Shown here one piece after another: positions 33,701-40,105 of a stretch of 64,000 bases of DNA; positions within the stretch are counted from its first letter, which is position 1, and each line of letters opens with the position of its first letter. The position numbers were made by a program, and so were the translations under genes. The notes under the pieces were generated by a model. The model was not told the DNA's origin and ran no database searches. It saw nothing but the letters and a program-made list of their open reading frames with translations. Origin of the DNA: CAIVAT01 sp049317265 (GTDB lineage: Bacteria; Bacteroidota; Bacteroidia; Bacteroidales; FEN-979); assembly GCA_049317265.1 (NCBI GenBank), contig JBMOIP010000018.1, forward strand, positions 16,263 through 80,262, read 5' to 3'.

Positions 33701-35989
33701 TGCATTTACTCCGTTAACCTGCCATTGATAGGCCGGTGTAGTTCCGCCGTTGGTTGGCGTTGCCGTGAAAGTAACAGAGATCCCTGCACAGATGTTGTTG
33801 TCTGAAGGAGCAATCGAAACACTCACAGGCATCATCGGGTTTACAATCATCGTCACCGGATTGGAGGTGGCGGGATTACCCGTAGTGCATAATTCGTTTG
33901 ATGTCAGGATGCAGGTAACAACATCATTGTTTACCGGCACAAAGGAATAGGATGCCAGGTCAGCACCTGCATTGACTCCGTTAACCTGCCACTGGAACGA
34001 TGGAACGCTTCCTCCATTGCTTGGTGTGGCAGTAAATGTAACCGAAGTTCCTGCACAAACACTGTTGGCAGAGGGGGCAACAGTAACGCTTACCGGCAAC
34101 AATGGGTTTACGGCCATTGTCACTGTGTTTGAAACTGCTGGTGTTCCGCTCGGACATACTGCATTAGATGTCAGAATACAGGTTACTGCATCATTGTTGG
34201 CCGGAGTATAAGTATAAGTTGCAAGGTCAGCGCCTGCATTTACTCCGTTTACCTGCCATTGGTATGATGGTGTGGTTCCCCCGTTTGCCGGAACTGCGGT
34301 AAAGGTTACCGAAGTGCCTACGCATACAGGATTTGCAGATGAGGTAACTGAAACACTCACCGGCAGCAATGGGTTAACAATCATTGTCACCGCATTTGAT
34401 GTGGCAGGGCTGCCTGAAGGACAAAGGGCGCTTGAAGTCAGCACACAAGTCACAACATCATTGTTCGCGGGAGCATAGCTGTAGGTTGCAAGACCGGTGC
34501 CGGCATCAACCCCGTTAACTTTCCACTGGTACGATGGGGTTACTCCTCCGTTGACCGGTGTTGCTGTAAATGTAACCACTGTTCCTGAACAAATTGTATT
34601 TTCGGAAGGTGCAATTGAAACACTCACAGGAACCTGGGGATTCACCGTCATTGTCAACGTATTCGAAACGGCAGGATTTCCTGTTGTACAGGCCTCGCTT
34701 GAAGCCAGGGTACAGGTAATAAAATCGTTATTGGCCGGGACATAGGTGAAGGTCGGGCTGTCGGATCCGGTAACAATGCCATTCACTGTCCATTGGTAAG
34801 CCGGAGTTAAACCTCCGTTGGCGGGAACAGCGGTAAAAGTAACTGAAGTGCCTGCACAGACCGTTGTTGAGGCTGTTGAAATAGCCACACTGACCGGCAG
34901 AAGCGGGTTCACGATCATGGTCAGGGAATTTGACGTAGCAGGATCGCCTGTTTTGCACATTTCACTGGAGGTAAGCACACAGGTAACAATATCGTTGTTA
35001 ACAGGGGAGTAAGAAAAGGATGCGGAATTGGTTCCGGCATTAACGCCATTTACTATCCACTGGTAAGCTGGTGTTAAACCTCCGTTGACCGGGGTGGCCG
35101 AGTAGGTAACTGAAGTTCCGCTGCAAACCGGGTTGGCTGCTGCAGCAATCGAAATGCTGACAGGAAGGTAGGGATTAACCGCAATGGTTACTGTATTGGT
35201 GGCTTTCGGTCCGGTACAGGTATTGGTGGCATTCTGCATCTGCCTGTAATAGTTGGTTGCAGTTAGAACACCGGGCTGATAGTCGATCAATGTCGCACCA
35301 CTGATGTTTGTGAATGTCACATTATCTGTGGAATTCTGCCATTGATAGGTGGGCGATGTTCCGTTTGAAGGAGCCACACCGGTTAACAAAGCAGGTGTTG
35401 ATCCTGTGCAAATTGACTGGCTGGAACTGATGGTTCCTACACTCAGGTTTGGATAGCCGGATACTGAGTTATCAGTGAAGGTTACCGGGGTGATAAGCCC
35501 CCCGAATTCATTGAACAGGGTACAAAGCGGTGGTGAGCCTCCATCAGGTGATCTCCTGAAATGCATTGTAGTACTTCCCCCCTGGTAAATAAAGAGGAGG
35601 TCTATAATTTTTTCACCGGTGAAATTCACGCCGGTCAGGCCATTGGCGGAAATCCCCAGGTAGCTGGTGTTTGGAAATCCGGGATAGGTATAGTTATAAA
35701 GCGCATTAAACCCTGAAAAAACATTGGCGTATCCTGACCCGGATGGGGTAAGGACACTGTGATTATAATCCAGATACAAATCCATGGCAAGCAGGTTGTC
35801 GGCAGAAATGTGAATCGGGACTGTTACAACGGCTCCAATGCATAAACCTGAAACATCAGGTTGTATCGTTAACGAAGCAGCGACATTTGGCGATTTTGGT
35901 TCAGGCTGTTGAGCAATCAAATTCGGGCTGATAAAGCCGAAAATCATTATCAACAAGATCATCGCAGTTGGTAAATAGCTTTTTTTCAT
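24734..35989 (-). CDS. Giant modular T9SS adhesin-like protein (3751 residues) with cohesin-like N-terminus
   Basis: An 11.3-kb uninterrupted gene. The signal peptide ends IA|Q (Gln27). Residues ~37-185 resemble a cohesin-type beta-sandwich (VTVPIHISADN, MDLYLDYN). About 38 Ig/PKD-like modules follow: 14 of type A (~89 residues; VTFTATP.NGG...YQW.VNG), 15 of type B (~93; VGSISADQTIC...YQWQSS), 7 of type C (~84; TITGPASVC...GYTWTVSAGG) and 2 of a related type D. Order: B, ten A, then mixed A/B to ~residue 1890, B only to ~2820, C to ~3412, D to ~3590, then an Ig-like piece and a T9SS type A sorting domain (~3665-3751, VYPIPNNGSF). Repeats carry conserved Cys. Likely a very long surface fibre for adhesion; function is inferred. 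A weak -7 box (TACTTTTA, minus, 36172-36179) leaves a ~180-nt leader. Confidence 0.9.
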   Translation of the reverse strand: MKKSYLPTAMILLIMIFGFISPNLIAQQPEPKSPNVAASLTIQPDVSGLCIGAVVTVPIHISADNLLAMDLYLDYNHSVLTPSGSGYANVFSGFNALYNYTYPGFPNTSYLGISANGLTGVNFTGEKIIDLLFIYQGGSTTMHFRRSPDGGSPPLCTLFNEFGGLITPVTFTDNSVSGYPNLSVGTISSSQSICTGSTPALLTGVAPSNGTSPTYQWQNSTDNVTFTNISGATLIDYQPGVLTATNYYRQMQNATNTCTGPKATNTVTIAVNPYLPVSISIAAAANPVCSGTSVTYSATPVNGGLTPAYQWIVNGVNAGTNSASFSYSPVNNDIVTCVLTSSEMCKTGDPATSNSLTMIVNPLLPVSVAISTASTTVCAGTSVTFTAVPANGGLTPAYQWTVNGIVTGSDSPTFTYVPANNDFITCTLASSEACTTGNPAVSNTLTMTVNPQVPVSVSIAPSENTICSGTVVTFTATPVNGGVTPSYQWKVNGVDAGTGLATYSYAPANNDVVTCVLTSSALCPSGSPATSNAVTMIVNPLLPVSVSVTSSANPVCVGTSVTFTAVPANGGTTPSYQWQVNGVNAGADLATYTYTPANNDAVTCILTSNAVCPSGTPAVSNTVTMAVNPLLPVSVTVAPSANSVCAGTSVTFTATPSNGGSVPSFQWQVNGVNAGADLASYSFVPVNNDVVTCILTSNELCTTGNPATSNPVTMIVNPMMPVSVSIAPSDNNICAGISVTFTATPTNGGTTPAYQWQVNGVNAGTDLATYTYIPANADLVTCILTSNEGCPSGSPATSNAVTMIVNPLLPVSVTVAASSNPVCTGTAVTFTAVPVNGGALPSFQWQVNGVNAGADLATYSYSPANGDAVTCILTSNAVCPTGNPASSNTVTMTVNPILPVSVAIIASANNICAGTSVTFTATPTNGGTTPSYQWQVNGINAGADLSTYAYAPLNNDVVTCILTSGETCNSGSPATSNAVTMAVNPPLPVSVSVAPSANSVCAGTVVTFTATPTNGGVTPSYQWQVNGVNAGAGLTTYAYAPVNGDAVTGILTSDAVCPSGNPATSNTVTMIVNPILPVSLSIAPSANPVCGGTLVTFTATPVNGGLVPSFQWKVNGTNAGTDNSTYAYVPVNGDVVTCILASGEACVSGNPATSNAVTMDITPALIVGSISADQTICSGTTPAQLTGVAPLNGTSPTYQWTSSLDNGTFTNISGATMLDYQPGALTQTIYYQQLQDATGTCGGPLPTNTVTITVNPLLTVGVSVSAGINPVCAGTSVTFTATPVNGGTLPSYQWKVNGVNVGADLATYTYTPANNDAVTCELTSNAICPTGNPAMSNIVTMTVNPILPVSVSVVASSNPVCGGTSVTFTATPTNGGLTPAFQWVVNGTNVGTGTPTYSYVPANNDVVTCVLTSSEACISGSPATSNAVTMDVTPALLVGSISADQTICSGLTPAQLNGVAPLNGTSPTYQWQSSINNVSFTNISGATTLNYQPGALTTTSYYKLEQNATGTCGGPLLTNTVTISVTPSFVVGSISASQSICTGIAPALLNGTAPTGGTGSYTYQWQESADNISFTDIAGATDLNYQPGILMTTTYYRQIQDGACGGPLTTNVVTITVTQALVVGSISADQTICAGIAPALLTGIAPSNGTSPTYQWQSSLDNVTFNNINGATTLNYQSGALSSTTYFREMQDATGTCGGPLPTNTVTITVNPLLPVSVSVIASANPVCDGTTVTFTATPTNGGLLPAYQWKVNGVDAGTGVPTYSYIPAANDVVTCELNSSEVCTSGNPATSNAVTMIVNPILPVSVSIAASANPVCVGGSVTFTATPVNGGLTPAYQWIVNGTNVGTGNPTYTYVPADNDVVSCVLTSSETCLSGSPATSNTITMTVLPDLLVGSISADQTICSGVIPAQLNGVAPLNGTNPAYQWVSSLNNVTFSNIAGATQLNYQPAALTNTTYYKLEQNATGTCGGPIATNTVTISVTPSFVVGSISASQEICTGTAPALLTGTAPTGGDGVYTYQWQVSTDNVTFADISGENGLDYQPGVLVATTYYRQVQNGICGGPLTTNTVVITVDPIFVAGSISADQTICAGFAPAQLTGVAPATGTSPTYQWQSSLDNVTFANINGATALNYQPGALTSTTYYLQIQNASGACGGPLPTNVVKITVTPTIIVGSISADQTICTGTIPAQLTSVAPMKASSESYQWQVSTDNVNFTDITGAIGTTYQPGALTVTTYYRQLQDKLGTCGGPLPTNVVTITVLPDLLVGSISADQTICSGTAPAMLLGVAPANGTSPTYQWQSSLDNVTFTNINGATTLNYQPGIQTSTTYFLQLQNASGTCGGPIATNVVTVTTSVFSVLVPGTIGSDQTICINTAPAMLVGTPPVNGTSPTYQWQSSLNNVTFSNINGATTLTYQPGVLSTVTYYQLMQDAAGTCGGPLPTNSVKIDITPDLIVGSISANQSICAGNTPALLTGVAPANGTAPTYQWQSSIDNVSFNNILGATSLNYQPGAIVQTTYYKQLQNATGTCGGPLPTNVVTITFNPNLIVGSISANQAVCPGVTPALLTGTAPSNGTSPAYQWQSSPDNITFSNIPGATALNYQPGTQVATTYYRQSQNALGTCGGPLFTNVVTITLNPGLIVGSISASQSICAGTAPALLTGVAPSNGTLPTYQWQNSPDNVTFTNISGATQLNYQPGVLAATTYFRLQQNATGTCGGPLSTNVVTITVNPVLTVGSISANQAICYGSIPAQLIGVAPTGSIGPYTYQWQNSPDNVTFTNITGATNINYQPGALTSVTYYRQIQSSACGTPVTTNVVTISINALPVPTIAGPASVCVNTTGVVYSTQTGMTGYTWTVSAGGTITAGGGTSSITVTWSTVGAKTVAVNYTNANNCTAVTPTTYNVTVNPLPVPTITGPASVCLNSTGNVYNTETGMTGYTWTVSAGGTITAGGGTSSITVTWGTVGAKTVTVNYSNANGCTAATPTTYNVTVNALPAPTIAGPASVCLNSTGNTYTTQTGMTGYTWTISAGGTITSGGGTSAITVTWNTVGAQTITVNYTNANGCTAATATTYNVTVNPLPVPTITGPASVCLNSTGNVYATQTGMTGYTWTVSAGGTITSGAGTSSITVTWNTVGAKTVCVNYTNANGCTAAAPVCYNVTVNALPTPTITGPASVCQGSAGNVYSTQTGMTGYTWTITGGTITAGAGTSSVTVTWNTVGAQSICVNYSNATSCTAATPTCFAVTVNAVPTPTITGPAAVCQGASATYTTQTGMTNYVWTVSAGGTVTAGGTPTSNTVTVTWNTIGAQTVTVNYTSVCPGATATTFNVTVSGAPVPTIGSTNNPCVGSTDNIYYTESGMTGYIWTTSAGGSIVSGQGSSTINVTWSQIGIQTVTVNYSNAAGCFAAVPTVYTVFVNSPPNAAGAITGTAAVCAGTNGVVYSTTPIVGATSYSWTVPAGATIVSGLGTTSITVNFGPSAVSGNIIVAGTNQCGNGTASTFAVTVNPLPAAAGTITGPASVCAGSTGKVYTVATIANATSYVWTVPAGAIITSGATTNSIVVSFGNTPATGVITVKGTNTCGSGTVSPNFSVTINAIPTAPVVTAVGPLLTSSIAIGNQWYYEGTGLIPGATSQTYTATITGWYWSVVSANGCSSDTSNHVYVLFVGQDEIMGSKYNVYPIPNNGSFNVSIVTNSQETFTIQVYNLLGEKFYELQDATTTGGKFDAHIDLGQVARGIYSVVFLNSEHKIVRKMIVNR
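25750..27531 (-). repeat. Seven ~252-bp PKD-like type C repeats within the giant gene
   Basis: Tandem coding modules with GPASVC, TGYTW, SAGG and NVTVN blocks. The first five are most alike; the last two diverge. Nucleotide differences between copies are mostly at third codon positions. Confidence 0.85.
27531..30325 (-). repeat. Ten consecutive ~279-bp type B repeats within the giant gene
   Basis: Modules share VGSIS, YQWQ, NYQPG and CGGP blocks. Two of the ten (the second and the last) are longer in the middle (GGDGVYTYQWQ, GSIGPYTYQWQ) and have a shorter tail with GICGGP or SACGTP, forming a sub-type. Confidence 0.85.
32500..35170 (-). repeat. Ten consecutive ~267-bp type A Ig-like repeats within the giant gene
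   Basis: Modules share PVSV, VTFTATP, NGG, YQW and SNAVTM blocks and three conserved Cys. In the ninth copy the middle Cys (VTC) is Gly (codon at 32843-32845 on the plus strand). Confidence 0.85.
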
Positions 35990-36345
35990 GGTTTTTTGAT
36001 TAATGTGGTCGATTATATTAAGATTTTATGATGATTGTTTTTTATCATTAAAAAACAAGGCGATTGGAGTTAACTGTTTAATTTTCAATGTCATTTTAAA
36101 CAAATAGAAAACGTTTTGCCTCGCAATAACCATTGATTATGCAAAGCAAACCGTCACCGTAAAATTTAGTGTAAAAGTACAAAAAAATCTTGCCTGCGGA
36201 CATGCACAGTAAATTTCTTTTCCAAATACCATTGAAAGCTACCTGTTTAAACAGAAAAGGATGCATTCGGGCGCTGTTGAACACAAGAATAAAAAAGGGC
36301 CATATTAATGGAGAAAAGACACCACTTTTTTAAAAAGTTGCTTAA
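35990..36345. other. AT-rich intergenic region upstream of the giant gene
   Basis: This gap should contain the promoter of the giant gene; the best -7 candidate is TACTTTTA on the minus strand at 36172-36179 (7 of 8 matches). A 62-codon open frame on the minus strand at 36096-36284 lacks any recognisable feature and is not called. No terminator for the upstream DUF2142 gene could be identified, so read-through into the giant gene is possible. Confidence 0.4.
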
Positions 36346-38664
36346 CTACAGCGAAATCACATAGAACCTTTCGAGGATCACAAATACCGAAGTTGTGAGG
36401 GTAATGAAAGCGACCAGCATGGCTATCCATGGTAATAGTTTTGGAACCAGCATATCCCCGGAAAATGTTGCGGCTGATGGTTGTTTTTGCAGTTTCTTAC
36501 CGGAGGGTTGTTTTACCGGGCGAAAAAATGCTTTCTGCAGGAAAGATAAAAGGGCATTGCTGGAAAAAATCATAAAAAGCAAGGGCCCTACAGCAATGAA
36601 ATAGCGCCCCTGAACTGCGGTAATCGGATCACATCCAACCGGGTTACAGTAGACATAAAGAGCGGTTTCAATCAACACAAACCCCGCAATAAAAACCAGG
36701 AGGAATATCGCTTTGCTGAGGAGGTTAATCCCTTTTCCGGTGATGGTTCCGAAAAGAGAAAAGAGGATCAGGAAAAACAGGTAGGAATAGGTGACCGATC
36801 CGGGCAAGGGAGTGTCGATCCAGCCAAAAAGCCCTACGAAACTGGTGAGATAAAGATCCATGGATTTCCCGAGGGTATGCACAAGGATACCGGTATACCT
36901 GATGGGATCATGAAGAATGTAACTTTTCTGTGAAGATGGATCTATCGGATCAATGGGCGCCTGTGCCGTTACCTGCGCAGCATCATTGGGTTGTGGCTGC
37001 TGCCCGGCTGCTGCCGCTTCCGGCTGTTGCTGCGATTGCTCTTGTGCTGCATTGGTAATTTCCGGGGCATGAGGGAGCAGCGGCAGCATGGATGACATGA
37101 TTTTCACACTCCCCGGATGCTCTTCCTGAGAATGACCGGAGCAGGCATACTTCTCTGATTTTACAACATGGCCTGAATTGGCAAGTTTTGCGGAAACTGC
37201 CTTTCCTAAAGAACCCAGCTGGGAAACTATGACAACAGCCATTGCCAGTCCAGCGAAAACAGCAAGGTATCTTTTCACTGAGCCGAAATTTACCACCGGG
37301 ATCACCAGGAATGTAAGCAAAATAACAGAGTAGGGCTGTTTGGCAGCGGCAAGCAGTATGGTTAAAAGGAACAGCACAAGAACATCCCGGGTGGTTACTG
37401 TTTTTCCACCGGAGAGTGAATGACGCAGAATAGTTGCCAGTAAAAGAAAACAGAGGCCGATGGTTACCGCATCATACGACAATGAAGCCATCTGGTACAA
37501 CGTCATGGGCATGACGGCAAGCAGGAAGAAAACCCATTTAAACACCGGCGTGGTCCTGATCGCAAGGAACAGAAGCACAACAGAGGCAAGCAGGTTGAAC
37601 AACCTCCCAAGGTAAAAGAGCCATAATGGAGTCAATCCGAAGATTTTCCCAATTCCGATCCCGATTGCCTGTGGAAGATACGGCAGGGTGTAGTCAGGTG
37701 TCTCTTTGTTCACCCGCACCGTTGGATTGGTTTTTATCTCTCCCAGTGAAAGAATCTCCTTCCGGGTTGTTTTCTCATGCGTGCTGAATTGCATCCTGTC
37801 GCAGATGGTGCCAAGCTGAACAAGCGATTTCGGGAAGTCATCCCGCTGCTTGGTCATGTTGAATTCCGAAACCTGGAATGACCGGTAAAAGTGAACAGGT
37901 TCATCAGGAACCATGAAAGGTGGGGTGAAAACCAGCATCAGGAGGCCAAAACCAAGGGAGAATCCGAGAAAGGAGTATTCCGGCAAAACCTTGATCTTCC
38001 TGATAAATAATGCAATCTGAGCGAAAAAAAAGAGGAGAAGTGCCACCGCAAGTGCAACCAGGTAAAAGATGATCTGCAGCAGCGAAAAATAGCGTGTGTC
38101 GGTCTCGAATGTACGTGCCCCGATGCTGCCGGTAAAATCAACCAGCCCCTGCCTCTTCTCAAATGACTGAACAATGTCGTTGTTGATGACAGATACAACG
38201 TAAAGTTTTCCAAGGCTGCTGTTCTCCTTTTTCGCCAGGCCAATGTAGCTTCGCTGGTCGCCATCGATGGAATGAATGCAGGCATAAATCTTCTTTCCCT
38301 TCCCGATGTCGAAGGTCTTTTTAAAATCAAACGGGAAATAGAGCGCCTCTCCGAAATCGTTTGACGAGAATCGCTTGGTATAGAGGATCCTGTGCTGATC
38401 GTCCAATAAAAGGAATACATTTTCATTGGAAAACTGGCTGGGAAGTTTCGCCATATAAAGATCGACCCTGCTGATATACCTCTTGTGCATGGTGATCTCC
38501 TGGATGAAGAGGAAGTCCTTCAATACAGCTCCATATTCAACCCCATGGCTTAATTCCACCTGCTGCGCCGGCAGGAAAAAATGGAAGGTCCTGTAGTTGG
38601 CAATGAAAAGAGAAGAAGCAATAAATACGATCAGAGCGGCAACAAGGGTCTTGATTTTCTTCAT
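36346..38664 (-). CDS. DUF2142 family polytopic membrane protein
   Basis: A 772-residue membrane protein. One N-terminal membrane segment is followed by a ~160-residue extracytoplasmic beta-rich domain, then about ten membrane segments. The hallmark of DUF2142, TPPFMVPDEPVHFYRSFQ, lies at ~residue 255 after the second membrane segment. DUF2142 proteins have a topology like GT-C glycosyltransferases and are often found with cell-surface polysaccharide genes, so a sugar-transfer role is possible but unproven. A Gln/Ala/Pro-rich low-complexity loop (~residues 555-600) interrupts the membrane domain. It starts 22 nt after the upstream CNNM-type gene, suggesting one operon. Confidence 0.8.
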   Translation of the reverse strand: MKKIKTLVAALIVFIASSLFIANYRTFHFFLPAQQVELSHGVEYGAVLKDFLFIQEITMHKRYISRVDLYMAKLPSQFSNENVFLLLDDQHRILYTKRFSSNDFGEALYFPFDFKKTFDIGKGKKIYACIHSIDGDQRSYIGLAKKENSSLGKLYVVSVINNDIVQSFEKRQGLVDFTGSIGARTFETDTRYFSLLQIIFYLVALAVALLLFFFAQIALFIRKIKVLPEYSFLGFSLGFGLLMLVFTPPFMVPDEPVHFYRSFQVSEFNMTKQRDDFPKSLVQLGTICDRMQFSTHEKTTRKEILSLGEIKTNPTVRVNKETPDYTLPYLPQAIGIGIGKIFGLTPLWLFYLGRLFNLLASVVLLFLAIRTTPVFKWVFFLLAVMPMTLYQMASLSYDAVTIGLCFLLLATILRHSLSGGKTVTTRDVLVLFLLTILLAAAKQPYSVILLTFLVIPVVNFGSVKRYLAVFAGLAMAVVIVSQLGSLGKAVSAKLANSGHVVKSEKYACSGHSQEEHPGSVKIMSSMLPLLPHAPEITNAAQEQSQQQPEAAAAGQQPQPNDAAQVTAQAPIDPIDPSSQKSYILHDPIRYTGILVHTLGKSMDLYLTSFVGLFGWIDTPLPGSVTYSYLFFLILFSLFGTITGKGINLLSKAIFLLVFIAGFVLIETALYVYCNPVGCDPITAVQGRYFIAVGPLLFMIFSSNALLSFLQKAFFRPVKQPSGKKLQKQPSAATFSGDMLVPKLLPWIAMLVAFITLTTSVFVILERFYVISL

Positions 38665-38686
38665 GCGCTGTACTGATATATCGGGA

Positions 38687-39973
38687 TTAAACCTCTAATT
38701 TTTTGATAATCAGCTTGTCGATCCTGTTGCCATCGAGGTCAACCACCTCGAACTCAAAATCTTTCCAGGTAAACTTCTCTCCCGGCTTTGGTATGTGCTT
38801 CAGGATACTCATGGCCAGGCCAGCCAGTGTATCGAATTTAACCTTGTTCTTATCAAATCCCTGGATATTGAATTCGTAGGCAAATTCATAAAATGACATC
38901 TGACCGTCGGCCAGCCAGCTCCCGTCATCACGCTGATTTACCTGGGGCTCATCGAGGCCTGTTTCATTGAAATCGCCTACAAGCGCTTCCAGGATGTCAT
39001 TCAGGGTGATCATTCCTGCAGTTGAGCCGTACTCGTCAACCACCAGCCCATAGTGAATTTTATTTTGTTTGAAAATTTCGAGGGTTTCGTATGCCGTAAG
39101 CGTTTCGAGGACGAATTGTGCCGGTTTCAGGTGCTTGCTGATGTCGAAGGCTGCATCCGAGATATTCTCAAGAACGAGGTCTTTGACAAAAATCACCCCA
39201 AGAACCCTGTCGAGGTCTTCATCGCATAGGGGGTAAACCGAATGGAGTTCTTCCCTGATCTTGTTCCTGATCTCATCCGGGCTCTCCTGAACATCAAACC
39301 ACACAAGATCCGAATGGTGTGTCATCAACGATGAGACCTTCCGGTCGCCGAGATGAAACACACGCTCTACAATATCCTGTTCGATTTCCTGAACCTCGCC
39401 ATCGTCTGTTCCTTCCTGTACCATGGCCTTGATCTCCTCCTCAGTGACCTTCGAATCTGCAGAGGGTTTTATACGCATGAGCCGGAGAATTCCATCACCC
39501 GCCTTCGAGAGAATAAATGTAAAGGGGTAAACAATGTTGGTAATAAACAGCAGTGGCCTCACGGTAGCCTTTGCAATCTCTTCGGAATTGATCAGCCCGA
39601 TCCGTTTGGGTACCAGTTCCCCGATGAGCATGGAAATAAAGGTAACAATGATAACCACGAGGGCCAGCGCGAGTGTGTGGCTCAGCGACGGGTTAACCCC
39701 AAAATGGATCAGCAGGCTGTCCATTCCATGGGCAATTTCATCACTTGAATAAACCCCTGTTAAAATGCCGATCAGGGTAATCCCGATCTGCATGGTCGAC
39801 AAAATACGCGAAGGAGCATTGGCATTGTCAAGGGCAAGCTGGGCAAGTTTGTCTCCTTTCCTGGCATCGAGTTCGAGTTTCGATTTGCGTGCCGACACAA
39901 GTGCAATTTCTGCCATTACAAAACCGCCATTGATTAAAAAAAGCAGTAATAATATGATGATTGCGGATACCAT
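38687..39973 (-). CDS. CNNM/CorC-type (hemolysin family) transporter protein
   Basis: A 428-residue protein with a DUF21/CNNM membrane domain of about four segments (residues 1-190), a pair of CBS domains (~200-330; SSLMTHHSDLVWF, YGSTAGMITLNDILEALVGD) and a C-terminal CorC/HlyC domain (~345-425; DDGSWLADGQM). Such proteins are implicated in Mg2+ or Co2+ efflux; the haemolysin label is historical. It is an inner-membrane protein. An exact -7 box (TATATTTG on minus, 40001-40008) lies 27 nt upstream and is divergent from the promoter of the gene at 40106. Confidence 0.92.
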   Translation of the reverse strand: MVSAIIILLLLFLINGGFVMAEIALVSARKSKLELDARKGDKLAQLALDNANAPSRILSTMQIGITLIGILTGVYSSDEIAHGMDSLLIHFGVNPSLSHTLALALVVIIVTFISMLIGELVPKRIGLINSEEIAKATVRPLLFITNIVYPFTFILSKAGDGILRLMRIKPSADSKVTEEEIKAMVQEGTDDGEVQEIEQDIVERVFHLGDRKVSSLMTHHSDLVWFDVQESPDEIRNKIREELHSVYPLCDEDLDRVLGVIFVKDLVLENISDAAFDISKHLKPAQFVLETLTAYETLEIFKQNKIHYGLVVDEYGSTAGMITLNDILEALVGDFNETGLDEPQVNQRDDGSWLADGQMSFYEFAYEFNIQGFDKNKVKFDTLAGLAMSILKHIPKPGEKFTWKDFEFEVVDLDGNRIDKLIIKKLEV

Positions 39974-40000
39974 TCGGTAAGAAAATTAATTGATGCGGCG

Positions 40001-40008
40001 CAAATATA
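40001..40008 (-). promoter_or_regulatory. -7 promoter element of the CNNM/CorC gene
   Basis: Minus strand TATATTTG, exact consensus, 27 nt upstream of the start at 39973. Confidence 0.55.
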
Positions 40009-40073
40009 CGAAAAAGGTTGTGGATTGGTTTCCCTGAGGGTTCAAGGGCCAGTCTTCCCGATCTTTTTTTTGG

Positions 40074-40081
40074 TAACTTTG
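40074..40081 (+). promoter_or_regulatory. -7 promoter element of the BNR-repeat T9SS gene
   Basis: TAACTTTG, exact TAnnTTTG match, 24 nt before the ATG at 40106. Confidence 0.55.
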
Positions 40082-40105
40082 TATTGTTTTGAAATTGACC
40101 TTATC

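Noticed and set aside
24734..35989. Regular ~250-280 bp repeats, possible CRISPR or satellite array
   Set aside because: The repeats are in one continuous reading frame, far longer than CRISPR repeats, with substitutions mainly at third codon positions; they are protein modules.
24734..35989. Cellulosome-like cohesin-dockerin system
   Set aside because: Only a cohesin-like domain is suspected and no dockerin repeats occur in any protein here; the DxDxDG string of the LruC protein is a calcium spacer, not a dockerin pair.
36096..36284. 62-codon minus-strand ORF upstream of the giant gene
   Set aside because: Composition is typical of AT-rich intergenic DNA and it contains the likely promoter of the giant gene.
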